Notes: generated by a model not told the origin, from the letters alone. Positions 8,566 through 18,056 are shown, counted from the stretch's first letter. The stretch is DNA of 64,000 nt from Phyllobacterium sophorae (GCF_003010965.1 NZ_PGGM01000004.1:124001-188000); one strand, 5' to 3'. A program made the numbers and translations.

Positions 8566-9159
8566 TCAATTGGAGGTTTTTGAAATCCGTCCGGTTTCTT
8601 CTTCCCAGTGCTTGCGGCAAAGCGAGACATAAACTGATTTCTCAATCGCCACCTGATCACCCTCGATCAGCGCCTTGCCTTCCGGGTCACGCCGCACGAC
8701 CATGGTGGCCTTGGCACCGCAATGGCATATTGTCCGGATTTCACGCAGCGTATCGGCAATAGCGAGGAGCTCGGATGATCCCGGGAAAAGCTTGCCCTGA
8801 AAATCGGTGCGAAGGCCAAAGCACATGACCGGAACATTGAGCCTGTCAGCAACACGCGCCAGCTGCCAGACCTGATCCTTGGTCAAAAACTGTGCCTCGT
8901 CGACGAACACGCAGCTTAGTTCGCTCTCACTATGCGTTGCAGCGATTCGCTCGAACAGCATGTCGCTTTCGTGATAAAGCTCTGCCTCCGCGCTGACGCC
9001 GAGGCGCGAGGTGATTCTTCCAGCCCCGTTCTCGGCATAATGTGCGGCGGTAAACAGCATCGTCCGCATGCCTCGCTCCTGATAATTGTAGGAAGCCTGC
9101 AGCAGAAGCGTGGATTTTCCGGCATTCATCGCCGAATAGCTGAAGTAGAGTTTTGCCAT
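8566..9159 (-). CDS. tdk: Thymidine kinase (type II)
   Basis: About 197 aa from the ATG at 9159 (MAKLYFSYSAMNAGKST). It phosphorylates thymidine to dTMP in the salvage pathway. The P-loop MNAGKST lies at about residues 11-17, and Walker B with the catalytic acid at CVFVDEAQF. A C-terminal Cys/His zinc site is made by ICHCGAK and SLCRKHW. A ten-residue extension upstream of this ATG is open but does not align with the family. It lies between the mod and cho operons and appears to be a single-gene unit. Confidence 0.94.
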   Translation of the reverse strand: MAKLYFSYSAMNAGKSTLLLQASYNYQERGMRTMLFTAAHYAENGAGRITSRLGVSAEAELYHESDMLFERIAATHSESELSCVFVDEAQFLTKDQVWQLARVADRLNVPVMCFGLRTDFQGKLFPGSSELLAIADTLREIRTICHCGAKATMVVRRDPEGKALIEGDQVAIEKSVYVSLCRKHWEEETGRISKTSN

Positions 9160-9348
9160 AGCGTGCTTTAACCAGAATTGAGCCGGCACATGAAGCCTCT
9201 CGTAGTCCTTGTCCGTAACTTTTGTCGGAATTTCAACAACTGTCGCTATTTGACTGGATTTATGCGCGCCTATGCTTGAATGCCTGCCGATTTGGTGCTT
9301 GGTTCTTGCAAGTATCGACCGGGAAAACCCGGAGAGGGAGAACTAACG

Positions 9349-10290
9349 ATGAACGCACTATCCAAACTCACCATATCGCTCGCCCTGGTGCTTTCGGCAG
9401 GCACCGCTTTTGCCGCCGAGCCGGAGAGCTGCAAGACAGTCCGATTCGCCGATGTGGGCTGGACGGATATCACGGCGACTACGGCCGCGACGAGCGAGGT
9501 GTTGAAAGGTCTCGGTTATTCGACCGACACGAAGGTACTTTCCGTGCCGGTGACTTATGCCTCGCTCGGCAAAAAGGACATTGATGTATTTCTGGGCAAC
9601 TGGATGCCGACCATGGCTGCGGACATCAAGCCCTATCTGGAGAACAAGACCGTCGACGATCTCGGCCCCAATCTGACCGGTGCGAAATATACCCTCGCCG
9701 TACCGCAATATCTCTACGACAAGGGCCTTAAGGACTTCAAGGATATCGCCAAGTTCAAGGACGATCTCGACGGCAAGATTTATGGCATCGAGCCCGGCAA
9801 CGACGGCAACCGGCTGATCCTCGACATGATCTCGAAAGATCAGTTCGGGCTCAAGGGCTTTGAACTGGCCGAATCGTCCGAGCAAGGCATGCTGGCGCAG
9901 GTGGCCAAACAGACGAAGAGCGAAAAGCCGATCGTCTTCCTTGGTTGGGAACCGCACCCCATGAATACGAACTTCAAGCTCGCCTACCTTTCCGGCGGCG
10001 ATGACGTGTTCGGGAAGGATTTTGGCGGCGCAATTATCCATACCAATGTTCGCGCCGGATACACGGCTGAGTGCCCGAATGTCGGCAAGTTCCTGACCAA
10101 TCTCAAGTTCAACCTGCAGATGGAAAACGAGATCATGGGCAAGATCCTCGACGACGGCGAGGACGGCGCAAAGGCAGCATCTGAATGGCTGAAGGCCAAT
10201 CCGGCAATCCTGGATACCTGGCTTGCCGGTGTAACAACTTTTGACGGCAAGGAAGGCCTTCCCGCGGTCAAGTCGGCGCTGGGGCTCTAA
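9349..10290 (+). CDS. choX: Choline ABC transporter substrate-binding protein ChoX
   Basis: A 313-aa periplasmic protein with a Sec signal peptide ending AGTAFAAE. The mature part is of the OpuAC type with CKTVRFADVGWTDITATTA and NWMPTMAADIKPY, as in rhizobial ChoX. It captures choline, feeding glycine-betaine synthesis and phosphatidylcholine. The start ATG follows GGAGAGGGAG; the open frame upstream (from 9280) is not used. First gene of choXWV. A GC-rich hairpin between choX and choW suggests more binding protein than membrane parts is made. Confidence 0.95.
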   Translation: MNALSKLTISLALVLSAGTAFAAEPESCKTVRFADVGWTDITATTAATSEVLKGLGYSTDTKVLSVPVTYASLGKKDIDVFLGNWMPTMAADIKPYLENKTVDDLGPNLTGAKYTLAVPQYLYDKGLKDFKDIAKFKDDLDGKIYGIEPGNDGNRLILDMISKDQFGLKGFELAESSEQGMLAQVAKQTKSEKPIVFLGWEPHPMNTNFKLAYLSGGDDVFGKDFGGAIIHTNVRAGYTAECPNVGKFLTNLKFNLQMENEIMGKILDDGEDGAKAASEWLKANPAILDTWLAGVTTFDGKEGLPAVKSALGL

Positions 10291-10333
10291 AGCACGATAC
10301 GCAGCTTCGCCGGCTGAAAGACATAAGAACATA

Positions 10334-10361
10334 AGCCGCCCGGTTTACCGGCCGGACGGCT
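10334..10361 (+). terminator. Intra-operon hairpin after choX
   Basis: AGCCG at 10334-10338 pairs with CGGCT at 10357-10361, and CCGG at 10340-10343 with CCGG at 10352-10355, with one C/A mismatch between. TTTCT follows. It lies 43 bp after the choX stop and 34 bp before the choW start. It probably acts as a leaky terminator or 3'-end stabiliser that raises ChoX relative to ChoW and ChoV. Confidence 0.6.
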
Positions 10362-10395
10362 TTCTCCGCTCATTCCGACAGAGGGGTAGTTCCGC

Positions 10396-11238
10396 TTGGA
10401 CTGGTTAACGCAAGACAAGATTCCGGTTGGCAGGACGGCGAAGGGTATCGTCGATTGGCTCACGAACAACTTCGCCTGGTTCTTTGATGGTCTGGCGACG
10501 CTCATGCAGGGTTTCATCGATGGACTCATGTTCCTTCTGAAGTACCCGCATCCGCTGATCATGGTCGCGATTTTCGCCGCCATCGCCTATGCGCTCCGGC
10601 GTTCCATCGGTGTCACTATCCTGACGGTTCTTGGCTTCCTTTTCATCCTCAACCAGGGTTATTGGCAGGAGACAATGGAGACGCTGACACTCGTCTTGTC
10701 GTCTTGCATTCTATGCATGGGCATCGGCGTTCCGATCGGCATCATTGCCGCGCACCGGCCAAAATTCTACGCGGCCATCCGGCCGGTTCTTGACCTGATG
10801 CAGACACTGCCGACCTTTGTCTACCTGATTCCCGCGATCGTCTTCTTCGGCATCGGCATGGTCCCGGGCTTGCTGGCAACTGCAATCTTCGTACTCCCCG
10901 CCCCCATCCGCCTGACCCATCTTGGTGTTTCATCGACACCGCTGCATCTGGTTGAAGCAGGCGAGGCCTTTGGCGCGTCGTCGCGTCAGCTCCTGTGGAA
11001 AATCGAACTTCCCTACGCCATGCCGCAAATTCTGGCCGGCCTCACGCAGACCATCATGCTGTCGCTCTCCATGGTCGTCATTGCCGCGCTGGTCGGCGCG
11101 GACGGACTTGGCGTTCCCGTTGTTCGTGCGCTCAACTCGGTCAACACCGCCTTGGGCTTCGAGGCAGGACTTGTCATCGTGGTCGTTGCCATCGTGCTCG
11201 ACCGTATCTTCCGTCCCGGCAAGGAGCCAGGTGAATGA
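10396..11238 (+). CDS. choW: Choline ABC transporter permease ChoW
   Basis: A 280-aa inner-membrane permease of the ProW/OpuAB family with about six hydrophobic helices. It contains GIGVPIGIIAAHRP and the ATPase-contact loop VEAGEAFGASSRQLLWKIELPYA. The proposed start is TTG at 10396, nine bases after GAGGGG; no ATG lies near. Its end overlaps the choV start by four bases. Together with ChoX and ChoV it forms the choline importer. Confidence 0.94.
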   Translation: MDWLTQDKIPVGRTAKGIVDWLTNNFAWFFDGLATLMQGFIDGLMFLLKYPHPLIMVAIFAAIAYALRRSIGVTILTVLGFLFILNQGYWQETMETLTLVLSSCILCMGIGVPIGIIAAHRPKFYAAIRPVLDLMQTLPTFVYLIPAIVFFGIGMVPGLLATAIFVLPAPIRLTHLGVSSTPLHLVEAGEAFGASSRQLLWKIELPYAMPQILAGLTQTIMLSLSMVVIAALVGADGLGVPVVRALNSVNTALGFEAGLVIVVVAIVLDRIFRPGKEPGE

Positions 11239-12278
11239 CCGCGATCACACTGGAAAACGTCTGTATCATTTTCGGCAAGAAAACCGACGACTCTCTCTCG
11301 CTTGCCGATCAGGGCAAGAGCCGCTCCGACATCCAGGCCGAAACCGGCCATGTGTTGGGCGTGCACAATTGCTCGATCACCATTGCCGAAGGCGAGATAG
11401 TCGTTCTCATGGGACTGTCCGGTTCGGGAAAGTCGACCCTGCTGCGCGCCATCAATCGCCTTAATCCGATATCGCGCGGCTCCGTCGTGGTCCACAATAG
11501 CGGGCGATCGATCGATGTCGGGAAAGCCGACAAGACAACGCTGCGCGACCTGCGCAAGCATCTCGTATCGATGGTTTTTCAGCAATTCGGTTTGCTGCCG
11601 TGGCGCACGGTGGAAGAGAATGTCGGTTTCGGCCTTGAGCTCTCGGGCGTTCCAAAGGAGGAACGCGCCAAGGCAGTGCAACAGCAGCTGGAACTGGTCA
11701 ATCTGAAGGACTGGGCCAAGCGCAAGGTTGGCGAACTTTCCGGCGGCATGCAGCAGCGCGTCGGACTCGCCCGCGCCTTCGCAACTGGCGCGCCGATCCT
11801 TCTCATGGACGAACCATTTTCTGCGCTCGATCCGCTGATCCGCACCCGCCTTCAGGATGAGCTTCTCAGCCTGCAAGAGCGTTTGAAGAAAACGATCGTA
11901 TTCGTCAGCCATGATCTCGATGAGGCGATGAAGATCGGCAACCGCATCGCCATCATGGAGGGCGGGCGGATTATCCAGTGTGGTACGGCACAGGACATCC
12001 TGCTCAATCCCGCCAATGACTATGTGGCGGATTTTGTCGCCAACATGAACCCGCTCGGGGTTTTGACCGCCGGCGATATCATGGTGCCGCTTGACCGTTC
12101 GCGTTCTGCCGACCGGCCCTTTGCTGCGACCGCACGACCGGAGACACCGGTCCGCGAAGTCATGCAGGCGGTGGCGAAGAACAATGGAGATGTTGGCGTT
12201 GTCGACAAGGGCACGATCCTTGGCATGATTTCTGCCGACGACATTGTGCGAGGCCTGCTAAAGCACCAGAGACACTAA
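11235..12278 (+). CDS. choV: Choline ABC transporter ATP-binding protein ChoV
   Basis: A 347-aa ATPase of the quaternary-amine importer family. Walker A GLSGSGKST lies at about residues 60-68, the signature LSGGMQQRV at 168-176 and Walker B LLMDEP at 189-194. The C-terminus, about 280-347, resembles a shortened CBS region (VGVVDKGTILGMISADDIV), often a regulatory part in this family. Start overlaps choW (ATGA). Last gene of choXWV. Confidence 0.95.
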   Translation: MTAITLENVCIIFGKKTDDSLSLADQGKSRSDIQAETGHVLGVHNCSITIAEGEIVVLMGLSGSGKSTLLRAINRLNPISRGSVVVHNSGRSIDVGKADKTTLRDLRKHLVSMVFQQFGLLPWRTVEENVGFGLELSGVPKEERAKAVQQQLELVNLKDWAKRKVGELSGGMQQRVGLARAFATGAPILLMDEPFSALDPLIRTRLQDELLSLQERLKKTIVFVSHDLDEAMKIGNRIAIMEGGRIIQCGTAQDILLNPANDYVADFVANMNPLGVLTAGDIMVPLDRSRSADRPFAATARPETPVREVMQAVAKNNGDVGVVDKGTILGMISADDIVRGLLKHQRH

Positions 12279-12291
12279 AGAAAATTGCGCT

Positions 12292-12558
12292 CTATTCGTC
12301 GCTGCCATCGCCCTCATCTTCGCCGGCCTTGCCGGCCGGCTGCCATGAGTGCGGTGCGACCTTCTTCTGCGTATTGGAATCCGTGAAGATCCACCAGCCG
12401 GCATCGGTTTCGTCCCACTGTCCACCGGTGGCTTTCAGCCGGTCCAGAGAGCGATACTGCCCGATGGATTCGTTCTCCTGCCCATCCTCATCGGTCCAGA
12501 AAATCTGAACCTTGCTGCCGTCCTTCGGCGCTGTTGAAATCGCCTGCTTTTTGCTCAT
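12292..12558 (-). CDS. Small conserved hypothetical protein, 88 aa
   Basis: A soluble 88-aa protein starting MSKKQAISTAPKDG. It is rich in Trp and acidic residues, with VQIFWTDEDGQ and ETDAGWWIFTD. The tail, from about residue 78, is acidic (GEDEGDGSDE). It converges with choV with a 13-bp gap. No known function; the N-terminal part looks like a small beta domain. Confidence 0.65.
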   Translation of the reverse strand: MSKKQAISTAPKDGSKVQIFWTDEDGQENESIGQYRSLDRLKATGGQWDETDAGWWIFTDSNTQKKVAPHSWQPAGKAGEDEGDGSDE

Positions 12559-12596
12559 GATATTCTTTCAATTATCCAAGAGTCCGTTTCGGAAGT

Positions 12597-12701
12597 TGCT
12601 GCGGTGAGAGCTGGCGTGGTTTTCGAGAACCGGAGCGCAGCGTACATAAAGCACGTGAGCACCGGAAACGCCGAAAATCGCGTCAAATCACCGCCGCAGC
12701 A
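12597..12701. repeat. Structured intergenic repeat, copy 1
   Basis: A 105-bp gene-free element between two leftward genes. Its ends pair: TGCTGCGGTGA (12597-12607) matches TCACCGCCGCAGCA (12688-12701) apart from a three-base bulge. The interior carries GAGAACCGGAGCGCAGCG and GTGAGCACCGGAAACGCC. A diverged second copy lies at about 31511-31600. This suggests a dispersed element or a small-RNA-like structure; identity not known. Confidence 0.5.
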
Positions 12702-12721
12702 GGCCCTTACGGTGATCCTCC

Positions 12722-13555
12722 TCAGGCAGCTACCTTCTTCTTGGCGAGGCGCGCCTTGATGCTCTCGACGTCGGATTTCGGTGTCGCGGCAAACAGCGTC
12801 TTTGTGTAGCTGTGCTGCGGATTGGAGAACACCTCGTCGCGCGTTCCATATTCGACCACTTCGCCATAATACATCACCATCACCTCATCGGCGATATAAC
12901 GCACCACCGACAGGTCATGGCTGATGAAGACGTAGGTGAGGTTAAACTCGTCCTGCAGGTCGGCCAGCAGATTGAGGACCTGCGCCTGAACCGAAAGATC
13001 CAGCGCCGAAACGGGCTCGTCGAGCACCAGCAGGCTCGGGCTCAGCATCAGTGCGCGCGCAATAGCGATACGCTGGCGCTGCCCGCCGGAGAACATGTGC
13101 GGATAGCGATTGTAGTGTTCCGGTCCGAGACCAACCTTCACCAGCATTTCCATGGCGAGATCGCGTCGCTGGGCTGCAGTCTTCTTGGTATTGAGCAACA
13201 GCGGTTCGCCGAGCACTTCGCCAATCTTCTGGCGCGGGTTGAGCGAGCCATAAGGGTTCTGGAAAATGATCTGCACCTTGCGGCGCATTTCGGATGTAAC
13301 GCGGTCTTTTGCTATGTTTATGGCCTTGCCGTCGATCAGCAATTCGCCAGATGTCTGCGGGTCGATCAGCGTCAATATACGTCCGAGAGTGGATTTGCCG
13401 CATCCGCTTTCCCCGACGATGGCAAGCGTCTTGCCCTTCTCAAGCGTGAAGCTCACGCCCTTGACGGCGCGAACGGTCTTGGCTTTCCCGAAAAAGCTGC
13501 CACCGACATGGTAATCCCGAACGATATTGCGCCCTTCGAGCACGATCTCTGTCAT
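12722..13555 (-). CDS. dppF: Dipeptide/oligopeptide ABC transporter ATP-binding protein, DppF/OppF type
   Basis: A 277-aa ATPase, last gene of the leftward peptide importer operon. Walker A is GESGCGKST, signature FSGGQRQRIAIARAL, Walker B LLVLDEPVSALD. It lacks the long C-terminal oligopeptide-transport extension seen in some members. The start overlaps the stop of the upstream dppD-like gene (ATGA). The exact substrate (dipeptide, oligopeptide or another) cannot be told from the ATPase. Confidence 0.88.
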   Translation of the reverse strand: MTEIVLEGRNIVRDYHVGGSFFGKAKTVRAVKGVSFTLEKGKTLAIVGESGCGKSTLGRILTLIDPQTSGELLIDGKAINIAKDRVTSEMRRKVQIIFQNPYGSLNPRQKIGEVLGEPLLLNTKKTAAQRRDLAMEMLVKVGLGPEHYNRYPHMFSGGQRQRIAIARALMLSPSLLVLDEPVSALDLSVQAQVLNLLADLQDEFNLTYVFISHDLSVVRYIADEVMVMYYGEVVEYGTRDEVFSNPQHSYTKTLFAATPKSDVESIKARLAKKKVAA

Positions 13556-14406
13556 GACGGAGCTCCTGAAATCGCCGCTTCGTTTTTCATGAAGTCCGCA
13601 ACTGTCGAAAGGCGGTCGCCTGTCGCGTTTTCTGGCAGGGCGGAGAGAAGAGCGCGCGTATAGGGGCTCTTGGGCGATTCAAACAGGGAAAGCACATCAG
13701 CCTCCTCCATCTTGCGGCCCTTGTATTGAACAATGACGCGATCGGCGGTTTCCGCGACCACGCCCATATCATGGGTGATCATGATCAGGCCCATGCCGTA
13801 TTTGGCTTGCAAGCTGACGAGAAGGTCGAGGATCTGCTTCTGGATGGTCACATCCAGCGCCGTGGTCGGCTCGTCTGCGATAAGCAATTTCGGATTGCAT
13901 GCAATGGCGATGGCGATCATGACACGCTGGCACTGGCCGCCGGACATCTGGTGTGGATATGAGCTCAATCGCTCTTCCGGCGTTGGGATGCCCACCTGTT
14001 GCAGCAATTCGATTGCACGCCTGCGCCGTGTCTTTGCATCCATCTTCATATGGAAGCGCAGGACCTCCTCCAGCTGGAAACCGACGGTGAAGCAAGGATT
14101 GAGGCTTGCCATCGGCTCCTGGAAGATCATGGCGACATCACGGCCAACGATTTCGCGCTTCCGTTTCGTGGTCATTTTCAGCATGTCGTGCCCGTCAAAG
14201 GTCATGCTGTCGGCCGTCACCGTCGCTGACTTCGGCAACAGGCCCATCACGGCAAGCATGGCCACGGATTTGCCCGAGCCGGATTCGCCAACGATTGCCA
14301 GCACTTCGCGGGCATCGACCGAAAGATCGATACCCTGCACGGCCATGAACTGGCCCGTGCTCGTATCGAAGCCAACCGAGAGGTTTTTGATTTCAAGAAG
14401 CGCCAT
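13552..14406 (-). CDS. dppD: Dipeptide/oligopeptide ABC transporter ATP-binding protein, DppD/OppD type
   Basis: A 284-aa ATPase with Walker A GESGSGKSV, signature MSGGQCQRVMIAIAIA and Walker B LLIADEPTTALD. The signature has Cys after GGQ where Arg is usual; this is a mild deviation. The gene is one base from the permease upstream and overlaps the next ATPase by four bases. Confidence 0.88.
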   Translation of the reverse strand: MALLEIKNLSVGFDTSTGQFMAVQGIDLSVDAREVLAIVGESGSGKSVAMLAVMGLLPKSATVTADSMTFDGHDMLKMTTKRKREIVGRDVAMIFQEPMASLNPCFTVGFQLEEVLRFHMKMDAKTRRRRAIELLQQVGIPTPEERLSSYPHQMSGGQCQRVMIAIAIACNPKLLIADEPTTALDVTIQKQILDLLVSLQAKYGMGLIMITHDMGVVAETADRVIVQYKGRKMEEADVLSLFESPKSPYTRALLSALPENATGDRLSTVADFMKNEAAISGAPS

Positions 14407-14407
14407 C

Positions 14408-15319
14408 TCAGCTCCTCTTCAGTTTGGGATCGAGGGCATCGCGCAACCCGTCACCGATGAGATTGATAGCGAGCACCGTAATGAGAATTGCAAGGCCGGG
14501 GAAGGTTACCACCCACCAATGACCACTGGAAATGAACTCACGGGCATCAGCAAGCATGGTGCCCCATTCCGGCGTTGGCGGCTGCGCACCATAGCCCAGG
14601 AACCCGAGCGCCGCAGCATCGAGAATCGCATTGGAGAAGGACAGTGTTGCCTGCACGATCAGCGGCGCCATGCAGTTGGGCAGGATCGTCTTGAACATCA
14701 ACCGGAGCGGACCGGCACCGGCCACCTTGGCCGCGACGACATAGTCACGGGTCTTCTCGGCCATGACAGCGGCACGGGTGAGCCGCACGAAATGCGGCTG
14801 GAACACCAGTGCAATCGCAATCATCGCATTGACCAGACCCGGTCCAAGGACCGCAACCAGAACCAGCGCCAGGAGCAATGACGGGAAGGCGAGGATAATA
14901 TCCATCAGCCGCATGATTAGGGTATCGACCCATCCGCGGAAGTAACCGGCGATGACGCCAAGAAAAATGCCGCCAACGAGCGCGATGGTGGTAACGATGA
15001 CGCCGATGAACAATGAATAGCGGGCGCCATAGATCAGACGCGAGAAGATGTCCCGGCCAACGGCATCTGTGCCGAGCAGGTAGGTCAGTCTCCCGCCCTC
15101 CTGGCCGAATGGCGGCAGAAGCACGGCATCGCGGTACTGATCGGCCGGTCCGTGCGGCGCGATCCATGGGGCCAGCAGAGCGACGAAGACCAGCAGAACG
15201 AAAAAGCTCAGCCCCATGACAGCGCCGCGGTTCTCGGAAAAATAATACCAGAACTCAAACAGGCGCCGCCGGAGCGACGAATCGGTGGAAGAGCCACCAT
15301 GAACGGTTGTTTCGGCCAT
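14408..15319 (-). CDS. dppC: Dipeptide/oligopeptide ABC transporter permease, DppC type
   Basis: A 303-aa inner-membrane permease. The N-terminus is cytoplasmic (MAETTVHGGSSTDSSLRR), followed by a first helix and a typical DppC periplasmic loop with LLGTDAVGRDIFSRLIYGAR. The core has five more helices and the C-terminal ATPase-contact segment. It lies 12 bp after dppB in the same operon. Confidence 0.9.
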   Translation of the reverse strand: MAETTVHGGSSTDSSLRRRLFEFWYYFSENRGAVMGLSFFVLLVFVALLAPWIAPHGPADQYRDAVLLPPFGQEGGRLTYLLGTDAVGRDIFSRLIYGARYSLFIGVIVTTIALVGGIFLGVIAGYFRGWVDTLIMRLMDIILAFPSLLLALVLVAVLGPGLVNAMIAIALVFQPHFVRLTRAAVMAEKTRDYVVAAKVAGAGPLRLMFKTILPNCMAPLIVQATLSFSNAILDAAALGFLGYGAQPPTPEWGTMLADAREFISSGHWWVVTFPGLAILITVLAINLIGDGLRDALDPKLKRS

Positions 15320-15331
15320 ACCCTAAATCCT

Positions 15332-16336
15332 TTAGTGGCGAATGCGCGGGTTGATCAGGCCATAAAGCAGGTCGACGGCAAGGTTGACCAGCATAATGGT
15401 GGCGGCAATGATAAGCAGGGCACCCTGGATAACTGCGTAGTCACGGCGGCTGACGGAATCGACCAGCCATTTGCCAATGCCCGGCCAGGAGAAAATCGTC
15501 TCGGTCAGAATCGCTCCAGCCAGCATAACGCCGACCTGCAGACCGATGGTCGTTACGACCGGGATCATGGCGTTTCTCAGCGCATGAACGCCGATGACGC
15601 GCAGTGGCGACAGGCCTTTTGCGCGAGCGGTGCGAACATAGTCTTCTGACAATACTTCGAGCATGGCCGAGCGGGTCTGACGCGCGATGACAGCGAGCGG
15701 GATCGTGCCAAGCACGATTGTTGGCAGGATCAAATGGCTGATCGCCGATTTGAAGGCGCCCGCTTGTCCGGAAATCAGCGAGTCGATCAGCATGAAGCCC
15801 GTGACCGACGGAAAGAAAAACATTAGAGATATGCGTCCCGACACCGGCGTCCAATGCAGCGTATTGGAGACAAGCATGATCAAGAGCAGGCCCCACCAGA
15901 AAATGGGCATGGAAAAGCCGATCAGCGCAGTCCCCATGATTGCCTGATCAAAGAACGAGCCGCGCTTGATTGCCGCAAACACACCGGCGGGTATCCCCAG
16001 CAGAACCGCAAAGGTGATTGCGCAGAGCGAAAGCTCCAGCGTCGCGGGGAATAGCTGGAAGAACTGGTCGAGAACCGGCTGTTTGGTTACGATCGACGTG
16101 CCAAAATCACCGCGCATGACACCCCACAGATAGTCGAGATACTGGATGACTATCGGCCGGTCGAAGCCGAGTTCATGCGAAATCGCGGCATGCCGCTCCG
16201 GTGACATAACGCGTTCGCCGGAAAGCAGCGCCACCGGATCGCCCGGCAGCATGCGAATGAACGAAAAGGCGATGATCGAAACCCCGATAAAGGTCAGGAT
16301 CATGACCGATGCGCGCCCTACAAAAAATTTGAACAT
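15332..16336 (-). CDS. dppB: Dipeptide/oligopeptide ABC transporter permease, DppB type
   Basis: About 334 aa from the ATG at 16336 (MFKFFVGRAS), which is preceded by AAGAGGGT. A 22-residue upstream extension is open but does not fit the family. It has the DppB features MLPGDPVALLSGERVMSPE and, near the end, FSWPGIGKWLVDSVSRRDY. Six membrane helices. A hairpin separates it from the binding protein gene upstream. Confidence 0.9.
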   Translation of the reverse strand: MFKFFVGRASVMILTFIGVSIIAFSFIRMLPGDPVALLSGERVMSPERHAAISHELGFDRPIVIQYLDYLWGVMRGDFGTSIVTKQPVLDQFFQLFPATLELSLCAITFAVLLGIPAGVFAAIKRGSFFDQAIMGTALIGFSMPIFWWGLLLIMLVSNTLHWTPVSGRISLMFFFPSVTGFMLIDSLISGQAGAFKSAISHLILPTIVLGTIPLAVIARQTRSAMLEVLSEDYVRTARAKGLSPLRVIGVHALRNAMIPVVTTIGLQVGVMLAGAILTETIFSWPGIGKWLVDSVSRRDYAVIQGALLIIAATIMLVNLAVDLLYGLINPRIRH

Positions 16337-16403
16337 GTCGTACCCTCTTGCCGCAACGCGGCCTGCTTTCCGGCTCTTATTACTGTTTTCGCACGGAAGC
16401 AAA

Positions 16404-16430
16404 AAAGGCGCCCGCCAGACGGGCGCCTTT
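16404..16430 (-). terminator. Strong hairpin between binding-protein gene and dppB
   Basis: An 11-bp perfect stem (AAAGGCGCCCG with CGGGCGCCTTT) and a five-base loop; on the minus strand it is followed by a T run. It lies just downstream of the substrate-binding protein stop at 16449 and upstream of dppB. It likely terminates most transcripts, leaving read-through for the permease and ATPase genes. Confidence 0.8.
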
Positions 16431-16448
16431 CATACCACTTATCGCTTG

Positions 16449-18056
16449 TTACTCGACAATGTCGACGCCGTCGAAGGCGAAGTCACCGAGCGGGCTCTGA
16501 TGGAAGCCCTCAACGCCCTTGCGCATTGGCACGAGCGAGAGCGAGTGATCAAGCGTTGCCCAGGGTGCATCCTTCTTGAAGACGACCTGCGCCTGCTCGT
16601 AGAGCTTGGTGCGTTCCGCCAGGTCAGTCGTCTCCTTGGCCTTGGTCACCAGGTCGTCAAACTCCTTGTTGCACCACTGCGCGCGGTTGTTGCCGCCGAC
16701 AGCGTCGCAACCAAGCAAGGTATCAAGGAAGTTATCCGGATCACCATTGTCGCCGGTCCAGCCGAGAATGGCAGCGCCGTCGCGGTCCTTGGCCTTGGAC
16801 TTGTCGAGATATTCGGCCCATTCATAGGAAACGATCTCGGCCTTGACGCCAACCTTCGCGAGATCGGACTGCATCAACTCGGCAGCGCGGCGTGCATTGA
16901 CCATGTATGGCCGCGCAACCGGCATCGCCCAGATCTTCATCGAAAGATCCTTCACGCCCGCATCGGCAAGCATCTTCTTGGCTGCTTCCGGATCGTATTT
17001 GTCGTCCTCAATCGACTTGTTGTAGGACCACATCGTTGGCGGGATCGGATTTGTGGCTGGAGTCGCCAGCCCCTGGAACACGCCATCGACGATAGCCTGC
17101 TTGTTGATCGCCATGTTGAGTGCCTTGCGTACCTCAACCTTGTCGAACGGCGGGACGAGTGTGTTGTAGGCCAGATAGGCTACATTGAGGCCTTCCTGCT
17201 CCATCACCTTCAGCTGTGGATCGGCTTTCATTGACGCCACGTCGCTGGGGTTCGGATAAGGCATCAAGTGGCATTCGCCGGCCTTGAGCTTCTGGTAGCG
17301 AACCGATGCGTCGGTTGTGATCGCGAATACCAGATCATCGATCTTCTGCTTGCCATTCCAATAGTCCGGATTGGCCTTGTAGCGGATAACCGCGTCCTGC
17401 TGATAGGCGACAAAGATGAATGGACCCGTGCCTACCGGCATCTGGTTCATCTGGTTCATCTTGCCATCGGCTTGAAGCTTGTCGGCATATTCCTTGGAAA
17501 GGATCGAGATGAATGGCATCGCCACATTGGCCAGGAACGGCGCTTCTTTGCGCTTGAGCGTGAACTTGACCGTCATGTCGTCGACCTTCTCGATCGACTG
17601 GAGCAGTTCGGGGAACCCCATGCCGGCAAAATATTCCCAGGAGGTGCCCGTAACATAGCTGTGCCACGGATTGTCCGTCTTCCATTGACGTTCAAATGAG
17701 AAGATCACGTCATCGGCGTTGAGTTCACGAGTCGGCGTGAAGTATTCGGTCGTCTGGAACTTGACGCCCGGACGCAGCTTGAACGTGTACTGCAGGCCAT
17801 CGTCGGAAATCGTCCAGCTCTCGGCCAAACCAGCTTCCGGCTCCGTCGTGCCGGGCTTGAATTCAAGCAGGCGATTGTAAACTGTATGCGCTGCTGCGTC
17901 GAAAGTATTGCCGCCCGTGTAAAGGCCGGGGTCAAACCCTTCCGGCGACGCTTCCGAGCAAAAAACAAAGGTTTTGGCCGAGGCTCCACCTGCCATCAGC
18001 CCACTGGTCATCAATGCGAGCGCGCTGGCCGCAAGGAGTTTCTTGTAGGTATTCAT
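16449..18056 (-). CDS. dppA: Periplasmic peptide-binding protein of ABC importer (SBP family 5)
   Basis: About 535 aa starting MNTYKKLLAASALAL; the ATG at 18056 follows GAAGGTGG. A Sec signal peptide ends GGASAK. The mature protein has DppA traits: FCSEASPEGFDPGLYTGGNTFDAA, a YTFKLRPGVKFQ segment and a C-terminal PLGDFAFDGVDIVE. It matches the DppA subgroup by eye. First gene of the importer operon, with a hairpin after it. Symbol is by family; the substrate is unproven. Confidence 0.88.
   Translation of the reverse strand: MNTYKKLLAASALALMTSGLMAGGASAKTFVFCSEASPEGFDPGLYTGGNTFDAAAHTVYNRLLEFKPGTTEPEAGLAESWTISDDGLQYTFKLRPGVKFQTTEYFTPTRELNADDVIFSFERQWKTDNPWHSYVTGTSWEYFAGMGFPELLQSIEKVDDMTVKFTLKRKEAPFLANVAMPFISILSKEYADKLQADGKMNQMNQMPVGTGPFIFVAYQQDAVIRYKANPDYWNGKQKIDDLVFAITTDASVRYQKLKAGECHLMPYPNPSDVASMKADPQLKVMEQEGLNVAYLAYNTLVPPFDKVEVRKALNMAINKQAIVDGVFQGLATPATNPIPPTMWSYNKSIEDDKYDPEAAKKMLADAGVKDLSMKIWAMPVARPYMVNARRAAELMQSDLAKVGVKAEIVSYEWAEYLDKSKAKDRDGAAILGWTGDNGDPDNFLDTLLGCDAVGGNNRAQWCNKEFDDLVTKAKETTDLAERTKLYEQAQVVFKKDAPWATLDHSLSLVPMRKGVEGFHQSPLGDFAFDGVDIVE

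Noticed and set aside
9190-9348. Sigma-70 promoter of choX with TTGACT and TATGCT
   Set aside because: The spacer is only about 15 bases and no second support was found, so it is not reported as a feature.
9358-10332. Open frame of 324 codons on the minus strand
   Set aside because: Fully opposite choX, whose signal peptide and family match are clear. High GC third positions create such shadows.
12597-12701. Riboswitch for the peptide importer
   Set aside because: The element lies downstream, not upstream, of the importer operon's first gene and resembles a second intergenic copy elsewhere; no riboswitch consensus was found.
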